Below are positions 27,562-36,530 of a stretch of 64,000 nucleotides of DNA, one piece after another (position 1 is the first letter of the stretch; each line of letters starts with the position of its first letter). Below the pieces are notes generated by a model that was not told where the DNA came from, did not search any database, and was given only the letters and a program-made list of their open reading frames with translations. Location of the stretch: NCBI GenBank assembly GCA_013696965.1, contig JACCXN010000055.1, positions 16,183-80,182 of the forward strand. Direction: 5' to 3'. This stretch comes from Bacteroidota bacterium (GTDB lineage Bacteria; Bacteroidota; Bacteroidia; JACCXN01). Made by a program: the position numbers and the translations under genes.

Positions 27562-27912
27562 TTAAAACGGCAAATCATCATCAGCAGGTGGCAATGTTCC
27601 ATTTAAAGATTCACCGGAACCAGATGAAGCGGCAGCTGCTTGTGCTGAAGAAGCATCCACAGCATCTATTTTCCATGCTTGAAGATTTACAAAATATTTT
27701 CCGTTAAATTCATTTCCCCTTAAGTTAAAAGCAACCTTAACTTCACTTCCAGGAGTTACCCTGTCTAAAAGACTGCATTTATCCTTTATTACTTCCAGTT
27801 TAATATCCTGTGGATATTGTTCATTTGTTGTTACTACAAATTCTCTTTTTGTAAACCCGCTATCAAAAGTTTGCACATCACTTACTAATTTCACTTTTCC
27901 TGTTAATTCCAT
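27562..27912 (-). CDS. DUF3127 OB-fold-like protein with SSB-type acidic tail
   Basis: A 116-aa protein of the Bacteroidota-specific DUF3127 family. Residues 1-80 form the conserved core (GKVKLVSDVQTFDSGFTKRE, VTPGSEVKVAFNLRGNEF, KYFVNLQAWKI). A low-complexity A/S/G linker follows, and the last six residues are DDDLPF. That tip is almost the same as the C-terminal tip of bacterial SSB (DDDIPF in E. coli), which recruits many genome-maintenance proteins. The function is not established; a DNA-binding or SSB-like role is an inference from architecture. Confidence 0.85.
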   Translation of the reverse strand: MELTGKVKLVSDVQTFDSGFTKREFVVTTNEQYPQDIKLEVIKDKCSLLDRVTPGSEVKVAFNLRGNEFNGKYFVNLQAWKIDAVDASSAQAAAASSGSGESLNGTLPPADDDLPF

Positions 27913-27988
27913 AATACATTAATTTTTATAATTGAACTTTTAAAATGTAAAAATACTATTTTTTTAAAACATAAAAAACAGCTGTTAA

Positions 27989-28882
27989 TTATCCGTTAAA
28001 GGCTAAAAGTGTTTTCCATGCATCCATTACCTGGCCCTTATCCAGCAGTGTTTTTGCCATTTTATGCAATTGCTGTTCTAATTGCTCAGGATTGTCCTTT
28101 AGCTTTATGAAGAACTCACTTAATTCCATTAATTTAAATTCGTTTACTTCTGTTTCATCAGGCAGTTTTTCTACGTTGCCTAATTTTCCAAGGTCATTTC
28201 CTGTTAAAATACTGCTGCTGGAAATATTCTTTGGTATTTTATCGTATCCTATTCCTATGGTAGCTAAAGGCTTTTCTACCTCGAACAATGCATCTCCGCT
28301 TGCCCGGCAGTACCAGTTTGCACCCATTCTTGCAACAAGATCTATCTTAAAAGGATCAATCATTTGATTTTCATTTAACACTTCTTCACTTATGTGCATT
28401 TTAATAATTTCACAAATTATTAGGTTTCCTGCACCTGCAGAATCTCCCAGTTCAATAATATCAATAACTGTGCATTCCATTTGCACTGGTGATTCCTTTA
28501 CCCTGAAAGGCTTTACTAAATCAGATTTAAGGGGAGTAAAGCCTGATTTTTCAAACTCATTTACTCCTTTTGCATATTCCGTGCTGGAAAGCGACATTTG
28601 TTGGACCATGTCATAACTTACCATGTTTATAACCACTTCCATGGTTTCTTTTATATTTTCAAATGTGTGTTTGGTGGTATTGTCACGCCCTCTTCTTGCA
28701 GGCGAGAAAACAGCTATTGGGGGATTAGCGCTAAATACATTGAAAAAACTAAATGGACTTAAATTCGGATTCCCATCCGTGTCCATTGTGCTTGCAAAGG
28801 CAATAGGCCTGGGTGCAACTGCACTTAACAAATAACTGTGCAGAATGGATGTTTTAGTATTCTTGGGGTCAATGGTGAGCAT
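27989..28882 (-). CDS. flavin reductase-family (FMN-binding split barrel) protein
   Basis: A 297-aa protein of the flavin reductase/split-barrel family that binds FMN. Residues 15-100 show the fold's pattern: LLSAVAPRPIAFASTMDTDG, LSPFSFFNVFSANPPIAVFS, and NMVSYDMVQQMSLSSTEYAKG. It has an extra C-terminal part of about 100 residues beyond the flavin domain. Its donor and acceptor cannot be told, and no monooxygenase is adjacent. Transcribed away from tRNA-Leu. Confidence 0.88.
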   Translation of the reverse strand: MLTIDPKNTKTSILHSYLLSAVAPRPIAFASTMDTDGNPNLSPFSFFNVFSANPPIAVFSPARRGRDNTTKHTFENIKETMEVVINMVSYDMVQQMSLSSTEYAKGVNEFEKSGFTPLKSDLVKPFRVKESPVQMECTVIDIIELGDSAGAGNLIICEIIKMHISEEVLNENQMIDPFKIDLVARMGANWYCRASGDALFEVEKPLATIGIGYDKIPKNISSSSILTGNDLGKLGNVEKLPDETEVNEFKLMELSEFFIKLKDNPEQLEQQLHKMAKTLLDKGQVMDAWKTLLAFNG

Positions 28883-29030
28883 TTTTTATTTAAATTAAAT
28901 GAACTTCAAAATTAACAATTAACAGGGCAAATGATCAATATTATGGGGTGTATAATTTATTGAAAGGAAAAATAGTTTAATATAATACGCAAGAAAGTGT
29001 AAAATATAATTTTTGAAATAAAAAAAATTG

Positions 29031-29038
29031 TATCTTTG
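29031..29038 (+). promoter_or_regulatory. -7 promoter box for tRNA-Leu(UAG)
   Basis: TATCTTTG matches TAnnTTTG, 20 bases before the tRNA. A TTTG at 29012-29015 could be the -33 element, with a shorter than usual spacer of 15 bases. Confidence 0.6.
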
Positions 29039-29058
29039 CAGTCCTTAAAAATAAGAAT

Positions 29059-29140
29059 GCGGATGTGGCGTAATTGGCAGCCGCGCCAGACTTAGGATCT
29101 GGTGCCGTGAGGCGTGGGGGTTCGAGTCCCTTCATCCGCA
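29059..29140 (+). tRNA. tRNA-Leu(UAG)
   Basis: An 82-base cloverleaf: acceptor arms GCGGATG and CATCCGC pair fully, with A as discriminator. Anticodon stem CCAGA/TCTGG closes a loop with TAG as anticodon, which reads CUA leucine codons. A long variable arm (class II tRNA) and T-arm GGTTCGAGTCC are present. CCA is not encoded. A hairpin terminator follows. Confidence 0.96.
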
Positions 29141-29143
29141 CTG

Positions 29144-29184
29144 AAAAAAAACCGTAAATAGTTAATTACTATTTGCGGTTTTTA
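29144..29184 (+). terminator. Terminator after tRNA-Leu(UAG)
   Basis: AAACCGTAAATAGT and ACTATTTGCGGTTT form a 14-base stem with one G-T wobble, followed by a T-rich tail. Confidence 0.8.
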
Positions 29185-29267
29185 TTTATTTCTTATTTCC
29201 ATTAATAATCTATAGAAACAGCCAATCAGAATGCCTTGGGATCAAGCGGAAAAGTTGGGGGGAATGA

Positions 29268-29501
29268 ACAAAAATCATTTCTTTGCAAAAAACATTCTAC
29301 GTGCAAAGAGACGAAAATCACTGCCTGGCAAACTTGATCTTGCCAGAAGGAATCTTGGAATTTTTTAAGATTGCCAAAATAGATCCTTTAGAAAAATCTT
29401 ATCATATTTATTTGGAAGAAAAGAATACTATTCCTGAAGAATATTCCCATCATAAACTAACCTTGCTTGCTTTTTCAGCATGGTTTAAAATTGCTTCCTA
29501 A
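29268..29501 (+). pseudogene. decayed ISAon1-type transposase N-terminus
   Basis: A 72-residue frame without an ATG start resembles the N-terminal region of ISAon1-family transposases: LANLILPEGILEFFKIAKI, IYLEEKNTIPEEYSHHKLTL. In intact copies this region is followed by a conserved GF...DFP segment and the catalytic domain. Here the reading frame ends after AFSAWFKIAS, so the rest is missing. The family call comes from remembered sequence pattern and needs a search. It sits directly behind a tRNA gene. Confidence 0.55.
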
Positions 29502-29525
29502 TTGTTTGATCCCGATTTTTGGCAT

Positions 29526-29556
29526 AAAAAAAGAAGCTGCAAATGAAATACAGCCT
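29526..29556 (-). terminator. Terminator after the DEAD-box helicase
   Basis: AAGAAGCTG (29531-29539) against CAGCCTCTT (29551-29559 region) with A- and T-runs outside, just downstream of the helicase stop codon. Confidence 0.7.
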
Positions 29557-29575
29557 CTTTTTTTAGGAATTCGTA

Positions 29576-30781
29576 TTAATTTCTTCTTCTCTGAAAAGTT
29601 CTGCTGTGAGTCCTTTTAACTTCGCCCACTACACCAACTGGCGCCTTGGAAAAAGTAAAATGTTCAGGTACAGCAACAGGAATGTTTGATTTAAGTAACT
29701 TGTTTATCCCTTTTAAACTGTCTTTTTCATCAGTTGCACAAAAGGATAAAGCTACACCTTCTTCTCCAGCCCTGCCTGTTCTGCCTATACGATGAACATA
29801 TGTTTCAGGAACTTCAGGTAGTTCGTAATTAATTACGTGAGTTAATTTATCTACATCTATTCCCCTTGAAGCAATATCTGTTGCAATTAGAATTTTTATA
29901 GTCCTGTTTTTAAAGCCGGTTAATGCTTTTTGCCTTGCATTTTGTGATTTGTTTCCATGAATTGCCTCAGCACTAATTCCATTTCTATTTAAATCCTTAA
30001 CCACTTTATCAGCTCCTCGCTTAGTTCTTGTAAATACCAAGGCGTGTTCAATTACCTCTGATTTCAAAAGATGTTGTAACAAAGCATTTTTATCTCCTTT
30101 CTCAACATAATAAACCGATTGTTTAACCTTTTCGGCAGTAGATGAAACAGGAGCAACCTGCACAGAAACAGGGTTGTTCAGTAAACTGTCAGCCAATCCT
30201 TTTATTTCGGGTGGAACTGTTGCGGAGAAAAATATAGTATGTCTCTTTACTGGTATTTTCGTAATTATTTTCTTTATATCCTTAACAAAACCCATATCGA
30301 GCATTCTGTCTACTTCATCAAGTACGAAAAATTGAAGCGAATTAAGTCTTACAAAGCCCTGATTCATAAGATCAAGAAGTCTTCCTGGAGTTGCAATAAC
30401 AATATCTACCCCTCTTTGCAGAGCGTTTGTTTGTTTGCCCTGTGAAACTCCACCAAAAATAACAGTGTGTTTTATGTTTAGGCCTTTGCCATAATCCCTG
30501 AAACTCTCATCTATTTGAATAGCCAGTTCCCTGGTTGGAGCAAGAATTAAAGCTTTAATTCCTGGTCTTCTTTCTTTTAATTGTTGCTGATGAAGTAATT
30601 GTAAAATTGGAACAGCAAATGCAGCGGTTTTTCCAGTACCTGTCTGTGCACAGCCAAAAACATCCTGTCCTTTTAGAATATGTGGTATCGCTTTTTCCTG
30701 AATAGGTGATGGCTGTGTGTATCCCTTTGATTTTAAGGCCTGGGAAATAGGCTCAATAATATTTAGATTTTCAAATGTCAT
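29576..30781 (-). CDS. DEAD-box RNA helicase, RhlE-like
   Basis: An ATP-dependent RNA-unwinding enzyme of 401 aa. Motifs in order: Q motif near residue 24, AQTGTGKT (45-52), PTRELA (82-87), motif II DEVD at 155-158, SAT (186-188), TDIASRGIDVDKL and HRIGRTGRAG near 331. The motif II residue that gives the family its name is valine rather than alanine, a conservative change. The C-terminal tail is short and arginine-rich. It has a long leader: a TATATTTG box lies about 106 bases upstream of the start. Such helicases are often cold-induced through long leaders, an inference here. Confidence 0.94.
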   Translation of the reverse strand: MTFENLNIIEPISQALKSKGYTQPSPIQEKAIPHILKGQDVFGCAQTGTGKTAAFAVPILQLLHQQQLKERRPGIKALILAPTRELAIQIDESFRDYGKGLNIKHTVIFGGVSQGKQTNALQRGVDIVIATPGRLLDLMNQGFVRLNSLQFFVLDEVDRMLDMGFVKDIKKIITKIPVKRHTIFFSATVPPEIKGLADSLLNNPVSVQVAPVSSTAEKVKQSVYYVEKGDKNALLQHLLKSEVIEHALVFTRTKRGADKVVKDLNRNGISAEAIHGNKSQNARQKALTGFKNRTIKILIATDIASRGIDVDKLTHVINYELPEVPETYVHRIGRTGRAGEEGVALSFCATDEKDSLKGINKLLKSNIPVAVPEHFTFSKAPVGVVGEVKRTHSRTFQRRRN

Positions 30782-30886
30782 AAAGTTGTTTTAATAAATA
30801 ATTGTAAATGTAATGACCGGAAAAAACTAAATAGTTCTGAGAAGAGTTCCTGGTCTTTTTAGAGGGTAGGTTGAGTTTCTAAGGTG

Positions 30887-30894
30887 CAAATATA
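30887..30894 (-). promoter_or_regulatory. -7 promoter box for the DEAD-box helicase
   Basis: CAAATATA on the plus strand equals TATATTTG on the minus strand, giving a leader of about 100 bases. Confidence 0.5.
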
Positions 30895-31357
30895 TGCTAT
30901 TTAAACTTATTAACCTAATTTAGAGGATTATAATATTCAAATCAACCAATGTATTGTCTTAAATTCATTCATCTTTTTAAGGTAAAACCTCAACCCCTTA
31001 ACATAATATTTAAAACGGTGCTTATCCATAATAAGTATATTCAATAGCTGGGTTTGGAGTTAGAGTAAAATAAATTATAAATCTCGGTTTACCTTTATAT
31101 AAAGAGTAAAAAACAAGTATCATAAGGTCATCAAAGACAATAAATCCTTTTCATTAATTTTTTTCCAAAACCAAATTTTCAATGCCTTAAGTTTTATTAA
31201 AAGATACTCGGTTTATCAACGCATTACAATGATTAATAGAAATAGAAATTTTAAATTACCGTTTAAATTAAACACAGGTAAATAATTTAGGTTTTAATAT
31301 TCAATCTTTTTAGGATATAATTTCACCTAAAACTTTTAAAAATCACTTATTTATTGA

Positions 31358-31365
31358 TATTTTTG
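31358..31365 (+). promoter_or_regulatory. -7 promoter box for tig
   Basis: TATTTTTG matches TAnnTTTG about 100 bases before the tig start; no strong -33 element is seen. Confidence 0.4.
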
Positions 31366-31466
31366 CCTCACTGCTTTTCATTATTTGTGTAAAGTATTGG
31401 ATTTTATACTAATATTCTTTAATTTCAATTAAATACAATAATTATTACCTATTTATGATATCTGAA

Positions 31467-32816
31467 ATGAACATTACGAAAGAACAAATTGATAATTTAA
31501 ATGCTGTTGTAAGGATTAAACTTTCTCCTGAGGATTATGCCTCTAAAGTTGAAAAAACGCTTCGCGATCACAGTAAAAAAGTGAGTATGCCAGGATTCAG
31601 GCCAGGAAAGGTTCCTTTTGGAATGGTGAAAAAGATGTATGGAAAAACTGTAATGGCTGAGGAGATAAATAAAATTTTATCTGAATCTTTATATTCATAC
31701 TTACAAGAGAATAAAATTGAAATTTTAGGAAACCCATTACCAAGAACGGATGAACATATAGACTGGGATAATCAAAAAGAGTTTGAGTTTTCTTATGATC
31801 TAGGTTTACTTCCTGAATTTTCGGTAAACTTAGATAAAATGAAAAAATTTGATTTCCAAACCGTTAAAGTGGATGAGGATTTGATAAACAAACAAATAGA
31901 AGACATCAGAAAAAGATACGGTAAAATGGGATCTCCAGAAATATCAAATCAAAATGATGTGTTGTTTGCGGAATTGGTTGAACTGGATGAAAACGGCAAT
32001 GTTAAAGAAAATGGTATTGCAAAATCATCCACAATAGTACTTGATCGGATGAAAGATGAACAAACCAAAACTAAACTTACTGGTTTGAAACTAGAGGATA
32101 CTATTAGTGTTGATCCAAAAAAGCTAAGCGAAAACAGCACTGATTTAGCTGCAATGCTAGGAGTTGACAAAACTATTGCCGAACAGTTAAATACAAATTT
32201 TCAACTTACGGTTAAAAATATTTCCCGCATTGAGCCCTCTGAAATCAATCAGGAAATGTTTGATAAGGTTTATGGGCAGGGAACTGTAACTACAGAAGAA
32301 GAATTCAGAACAAAGGTGGCCCAGGATATTTCTGCTATGTTTCAGGGAGATGTAGACAACAAGCTTTTTAATGAAATTAGTAGTGCATTGATAGACAATA
32401 CAGCAATATCGCTTCCAGATGAATTCTTGAAAAGATGGATGCAAACGGTAAGTGAAAAACCTGTAACAATAGAACAAATTGAGGCAGAATACGATAAGTA
32501 TGCCAAGGGCCTAAAATGGCAACTCATAGAAAACAAGTTGATTAAAGAGTATAAAATTGAAGTAAGCCATGAGGAAGTACTTGCCTTTACAAAGGAAATT
32601 ATAAAAGATCAATTCGCACGTTACGGGCGTATGAATATGTCTGATGAGGAATTGAGCGAGACTGCAAAGAGAATCATGGAAAATAAAGAAGAGATTAAAA
32701 GGATCTATGAGCGGATTTACGATAAAAAAATGTTGGATCTTTTTAAGGAAACTATTCCCTTAAATGAAAAACCAGTTTCGATTGATGAATTTTATGAGTC
32801 GGCCAATAAGGCTTAA
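31467..32816 (+). CDS. tig: trigger factor, ribosome-associated chaperone
   Basis: It binds nascent chains at the ribosome exit tunnel. With the chosen start (MNITKEQ, 449 aa) the ribosome-docking signature GFRPGKVP falls at residues 43-50. A middle domain at about 150-240 occupies the PPIase position but shows little FKBP signature, as often in this phylum. The C-terminal helical arms follow. An in-frame ATG 12 bases upstream is also possible. It begins the tig-clpP-clpX unit, a common bacterial order. Confidence 0.93.
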   Translation: MNITKEQIDNLNAVVRIKLSPEDYASKVEKTLRDHSKKVSMPGFRPGKVPFGMVKKMYGKTVMAEEINKILSESLYSYLQENKIEILGNPLPRTDEHIDWDNQKEFEFSYDLGLLPEFSVNLDKMKKFDFQTVKVDEDLINKQIEDIRKRYGKMGSPEISNQNDVLFAELVELDENGNVKENGIAKSSTIVLDRMKDEQTKTKLTGLKLEDTISVDPKKLSENSTDLAAMLGVDKTIAEQLNTNFQLTVKNISRIEPSEINQEMFDKVYGQGTVTTEEEFRTKVAQDISAMFQGDVDNKLFNEISSALIDNTAISLPDEFLKRWMQTVSEKPVTIEQIEAEYDKYAKGLKWQLIENKLIKEYKIEVSHEEVLAFTKEIIKDQFARYGRMNMSDEELSETAKRIMENKEEIKRIYERIYDKKMLDLFKETIPLNEKPVSIDEFYESANKA

Positions 32817-32879
32817 TTGTTTGGTAATATTACTTTTTATATATAATTTTAAAAATTATCTAATTTAAATCTAAAAAAG

Positions 32880-33557
32880 ATGTTTGATCAGAACGAATTC
32901 AGAAAGTACGCAACTAAACATCGCGGAATTAACAGCCTAACCTTTGATAGTTATACTGCTTCGGTAACACCATATATTATAGAAGAGCGCCAGCTTAATG
33001 TTGCCCAAATGGATGTTTTTTCCAGATTGATGATGGATAGGATCATTTTTTTGGGAACTGGTATCAATGACCAGGTTGCAAATATTATACAAGCTCAGCT
33101 TTTATTTCTTGAGTCAGCAGACGCTAAAAAAGACATCCAGATTTATCTTAATTCTCCAGGAGGAAGTGTTTATGCAGGTCTTGGGATTTATGACACCATG
33201 CAATATATTGCACCTGATGTTGCCACTATTTGTACCGGTATGGCAGCTTCGATGGGCGCAGTCTTATTATGTGCTGGTGCTGCAGGCAAGCGTTCTGCAT
33301 TAAGACATGCAAGGGTTATGATCCACCAGCCTATGGGTGGAGCAGAGGGTCAAGCATCTGATATTGAAATCACTGCCAGGGAAATACAAAAACTAAAAAA
33401 GGAATTGTATGATATAATTGCTGACCATTCAGGACAACCTTATGATAGGGTTTGGGGTGATAGTGACCGTGATTACTGGATGACAGCAACCGAGTCAAAA
33501 GAATACGGAATGATTGATGAAGTATTGATTAGAACCAAAGCATCACCTAATAAATAA
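32880..33557 (+). CDS. clpP: ATP-dependent Clp protease proteolytic subunit
   Basis: The serine protease chamber that degrades proteins fed by ClpX. Of the catalytic triad, S124 (GMAASMGAVLL) and H149 (MIHQP) are clear, and D198 (DSDRDYW) fits the third position. The oxyanion loop NSPGGSVYAG is near 91-100. An N-terminal segment of about 25 residues precedes the conserved PYIIEE start and may be a propeptide. It lies 63 bases after tig and 51 before clpX. Confidence 0.97.
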   Translation: MFDQNEFRKYATKHRGINSLTFDSYTASVTPYIIEERQLNVAQMDVFSRLMMDRIIFLGTGINDQVANIIQAQLLFLESADAKKDIQIYLNSPGGSVYAGLGIYDTMQYIAPDVATICTGMAASMGAVLLCAGAAGKRSALRHARVMIHQPMGGAEGQASDIEITAREIQKLKKELYDIIADHSGQPYDRVWGDSDRDYWMTATESKEYGMIDEVLIRTKASPNK

Positions 33558-33608
33558 AAACACCTTAATTGCCGTTGTTGTTTTAATGATTTTGAAATAA
33601 CCAGGTTA

Positions 33609-34862
33609 ATGGAAACAAAAGAAATGACTAAGAATAATATAAGGTGCTCTTTTTGTGGAAGAGATAAACAGGATACCGCTGTTTTAATCGCAGGTATTAC
33701 AGGTCATATTTGTGATCATTGTGTTACACAAGCCCAAACAATAGTAAAAGAAGAGATAGCCGAGAAGTCCAATAAGGCCTTAAACAAATCACTAAAACTA
33801 CTTAAGCCCAAAGAAATTAAGCAATTTATTGATGAATATGTAATAGGACAGGATGAGGCTAAAAAAGTTTTATCTGTTGCTGTTTACAATCATTACAAAA
33901 GGATTACCCAGAAGTTTCCCAAAAATGCAGATGAGGTTGAAATTGAAAAATCAAATATCATTATGGTTGGAGAAACTGGGACAGGTAAAACACTATTGGC
34001 AAAATCAATTGCTAAAATGTTAAACGTGCCTTTTTGCATTGCCGATGCCACCGCTTTAACCGAAGCTGGTTATGTTGGAGAGGATGTTGAGAGTATTCTT
34101 GCCAGACTTTTTCAGGCTGCAGATTATGATATGGCTGCAACTGAGAGAGGTATTGTATTCATTGATGAAATTGATAAAATTGCTCGTAAGAGTGATAATC
34201 CTTCTATTACCAGAGATGTTTCAGGCGAGGGTGTTCAACAGGCTTTGCTCAAATTAATTGAAGGAGCTGTTGTAAACGTTCCACCACAAGGGGGCAGAAA
34301 GCATCCTGATCAAAAATACCTTCAGGTAAATACGAAGAATATACTTTTTGTATGTGGTGGTGCTTTTGATGGAATTGACAAAATAATTTCAAAGCGATTA
34401 AATACAAATTCAATTGGATATAGCTCAGGACAGGATACAGAAGTATTGGACAAGGAAAACATGCTTCAGTATATTACTCCCCAGGATTTGAAAAGTTTTG
34501 GATTAATCCCTGAATTAATAGGTAGAATTCCAATGTTAACATACCTGAATCCACTTGATAAGGAAACATTAAGAAGAATTTTAACCGAACCCAAAAATGC
34601 GCTTGTTAAGCAATATATAAGACTTTTTGAAATAGATGGAATAAAACTTACAATTGAAGAACCTGTTTATGATTTTATTGTGGATAAAGCAATTGAATAT
34701 AAATTGGGCGCAAGGGGACTAAGGACTATATGTGAGGCTGTGATGCTTGATGCTATGTTTGATTTACCTTCAGATAAAAACGTTAAGGATATTAAAATAA
34801 CCATAGCCTATGCACAGGAAAAATTAAGCAAAGCAAGAATTAATAAACTTAAGGTTGCATAA
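33609..34862 (+). CDS. clpX: ATP-dependent Clp protease ATP-binding subunit ClpX
   Basis: An AAA+ unfoldase of 417 aa that recognises substrates and threads them into ClpP. The N-terminal zinc-binding domain has C13, C16, C35 and C38 (CSFCGRDK ... CDHCV). Walker A is GETGTGKT at 121-128, Walker B ends in [10 protein letters not shown], and pore loop GYVGEDVES and sensor-2 [10 protein letters not shown] are present. Its partner clpP is directly upstream. Confidence 0.98.
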   Translation: METKEMTKNNIRCSFCGRDKQDTAVLIAGITGHICDHCVTQAQTIVKEEIAEKSNKALNKSLKLLKPKEIKQFIDEYVIGQDEAKKVLSVAVYNHYKRITQKFPKNADEVEIEKSNIIMVGETGTGKTLLAKSIAKMLNVPFCIADATALTEAGYVGEDVESILARLFQAADYDMAATERGIVFIDEIDKIARKSDNPSITRDVSGEGVQQALLKLIEGAVVNVPPQGGRKHPDQKYLQVNTKNILFVCGGAFDGIDKIISKRLNTNSIGYSSGQDTEVLDKENMLQYITPQDLKSFGLIPELIGRIPMLTYLNPLDKETLRRILTEPKNALVKQYIRLFEIDGIKLTIEEPVYDFIVDKAIEYKLGARGLRTICEAVMLDAMFDLPSDKNVKDIKITIAYAQEKLSKARINKLKVA

Positions 34863-34870
34863 ATTTGATT

Positions 34871-34918
34871 ACAATAAAAAAAGAGGGTGGTTTATTAAAA
34901 TCACCCTCTTTTTTTATT
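34871..34918 (+). terminator. Bidirectional terminator between clpX and folA
   Basis: GAGGGTG (34883-34889) and CACCCTC (34902-34908) pair with A-run and T-run outside, between convergent genes, so it can serve both. Confidence 0.85.
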
Positions 34919-34934
34919 GTAATTTTTTTGATGT

Positions 34935-35420
34935 TTATTTCCTTTCATAAATACAAAAGGAATATCCATATTTATTCTTTTCATCAGCTTCAAAGTCTTG
35001 CTTTTCCTTTAATTTCCATTCCTGTGAATTTAATTCAGGAAAAAAAGCGTCTCCTTCAAATTCTTCGTTTATCCGGGTTAAATAAATTCTGTCTGCAATC
35101 GACATTGATTGACTGAAAATTTCTTCTCCACCAATAATAAAAATTTCTTTTTCAACTGCAGCAGTTTTAATGGCCTCTTCAATAGAATGCACAACAATAC
35201 AACCTTGGGAATTATAATCTTTTTTCCTGGTAATTACAACGGAAGTCCTGTTTGGCAACGGCTTACCAAAAGACTCAAAAGTTTTCCTGCCCATTATAAT
35301 ATGATGACCTGTGGTAAGGTTTTTGAAAAACCTTAAATCAGCAGGTAAATACCATGGAAGCTTATTGTCCTTGCCAATTACGTTGTTTTTTGCAACTGCC
35401 ACTAAAAAAGATTTTATCAT
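34935..35420 (-). CDS. folA: dihydrofolate reductase
   Basis: It reduces dihydrofolate to tetrahydrofolate with NADPH, regenerating the cofactor that thymidylate synthase consumes. The 161-aa protein shows VAVAKNNVIGKDNKLPWYLP at the N-terminus, then FKNLTTGHHIIMGRKTFES, then IIGGEEIFSQ for NADPH binding. It lies downstream of thyA on the same strand with about 200 bases between, so a shared transcript is likely. Confidence 0.97.
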   Translation of the reverse strand: MIKSFLVAVAKNNVIGKDNKLPWYLPADLRFFKNLTTGHHIIMGRKTFESFGKPLPNRTSVVITRKKDYNSQGCIVVHSIEEAIKTAAVEKEIFIIGGEEIFSQSMSIADRIYLTRINEEFEGDAFFPELNSQEWKLKEKQDFEADEKNKYGYSFCIYERK

Positions 35421-35467
35421 TATTTATAGATTCAAAAATGGATTAATAGCATTTGAAAATTCATCTT

Positions 35468-35563
35468 TTATTGACAAAAAGCAAATAAAGAAATTATAAT
35501 CACTATAGCCCAACCCACAAGGTTAATAATTTGAAATTTAGTTAATTTTTTCTTTGGTTTCAT
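35468..35563 (-). CDS. possible 31-aa membrane microprotein between thyA and folA
   Basis: ATG at 35563 opens a 31-codon frame with a basic start (MKPKKKLTKFQ) and one hydrophobic helix (IINLVGWAIVIIISLFAF). It fills the gap between thyA and folA on the same strand. Such small lysine-then-helix peptides are often real, but there is no family match that I know, and the frame is short enough to be chance. Confidence 0.35.
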   Translation of the reverse strand: MKPKKKLTKFQIINLVGWAIVIIISLFAFCQ

Positions 35564-35624
35564 AATTGCCAATTTTGCTTGTGTTAATAGTATTAAGTGC
35601 ATCAATATACAAACAAAACATTGT

Positions 35625-36419
35625 TTATACAGCAACTTTTCCTTTAATTGCAGGATGAGGATCATATCCTTCCAGTGTAAAATCCTCGAATTTAAAATCA
35701 AAAATATTTTTCACCTGTGAATTTATTTTCATTACAGGTAATTTTTTTGATTCTCTTGATAATTGAAGGTTCACCTGTTCCATATGGTTTGAATAAATAT
35801 GAGCATCACCAAAGGTATGAACAAAATCTCCTGGTTCCAATCCACAAACCTGGGCAACCATTAATGTTAAAAGGGCATAGGAGGCAATGTTGAATGGTAC
35901 GCCTAAGAATATATCTGCACTGCGCTGGTAAAGCTGACATGACAATTTATTGTTGGCAACATAAAACTGAAAAAAAGCATGGCAAGGCGGTAAAGCCATT
36001 TTTTCTATTTCACCTACATTCCACGCACTTACAATAAGTCTTCTGGAATCCGGATTTTTCTTAATTTGTTCAATCAATTGGGTTATTTGGTCAATATGTC
36101 TTCCATCCGTAGTTGGCCAGGATCGCCATTGATATCCGTATACTGGTCCAAGGTCCCCATTTTCATCAGCCCATTCATCCCAAATACTTACTCCGTTTTC
36201 ATTTAAATATGCTGTATTCGTATCACCCTTTAAAAACCATAAAAGTTCATGTACTATCGATTTTAAATGTAATTTCTTTGTTGTAACCAAAGGGAATCCT
36301 TCCTGAAGGTTAAAGCGCATTTGGTACCCAAAAACACTAGTAGTGCCTGTTCCCGTTCTATCTGTTTTTTTTGTACCGTGCTTAAGCACGTGATTCATCA
36401 AATCATGGTATTGCTTCAT
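35625..36419 (-). CDS. thyA: thymidylate synthase
   Basis: It methylates dUMP to dTMP using methylene-tetrahydrofolate, releasing dihydrofolate for FolA. At 264 aa it matches E. coli ThyA in length. The catalytic cysteine is C146 in [12 protein letters not shown]. Further blocks are [25 protein letters not shown] and the dUMP-binding [20 protein letters not shown]. It lies between the nucleoside transporter and folA on the same strand. Confidence 0.98.
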   Translation of the reverse strand: MKQYHDLMNHVLKHGTKKTDRTGTGTTSVFGYQMRFNLQEGFPLVTTKKLHLKSIVHELLWFLKGDTNTAYLNENGVSIWDEWADENGDLGPVYGYQWRSWPTTDGRHIDQITQLIEQIKKNPDSRRLIVSAWNVGEIEKMALPPCHAFFQFYVANNKLSCQLYQRSADIFLGVPFNIASYALLTLMVAQVCGLEPGDFVHTFGDAHIYSNHMEQVNLQLSRESKKLPVMKINSQVKNIFDFKFEDFTLEGYDPHPAIKGKVAV

Positions 36420-36530
36420 TTTTCACTGATGTTTTAAAGGAATTTTAGAATTGTAAAATTAGAAAAAAACAAGCAAGTGTTTTCAAGGGTTGAAAAGTTA
36501 TGAAAAGTAGTTTTTTTTATTTAAATCGAA

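Larger units (their letters stand above)
30782..31454. other. AT-rich intergenic region between divergent helicase and tig genes
   Basis: About 670 bases with no supported frame. It holds the -7 boxes for the helicase (30887-30894, minus strand) and for tig (31358-31365, plus strand). I see no tRNA, no clear hairpin terminator and no transposon ends in the middle. Confidence 0.7.

Noticed and set aside
29576-30781. DEVD instead of DEAD as a sign of lost helicase activity
   Set aside because: Alanine to valine is conservative, the acidic residues are intact and all other motifs are present.
35468-35701. 77-codon version of the frame between thyA and folA
   Set aside because: The first half overlaps the 3' end of thyA in another frame; only the last 31 codons could be a gene.
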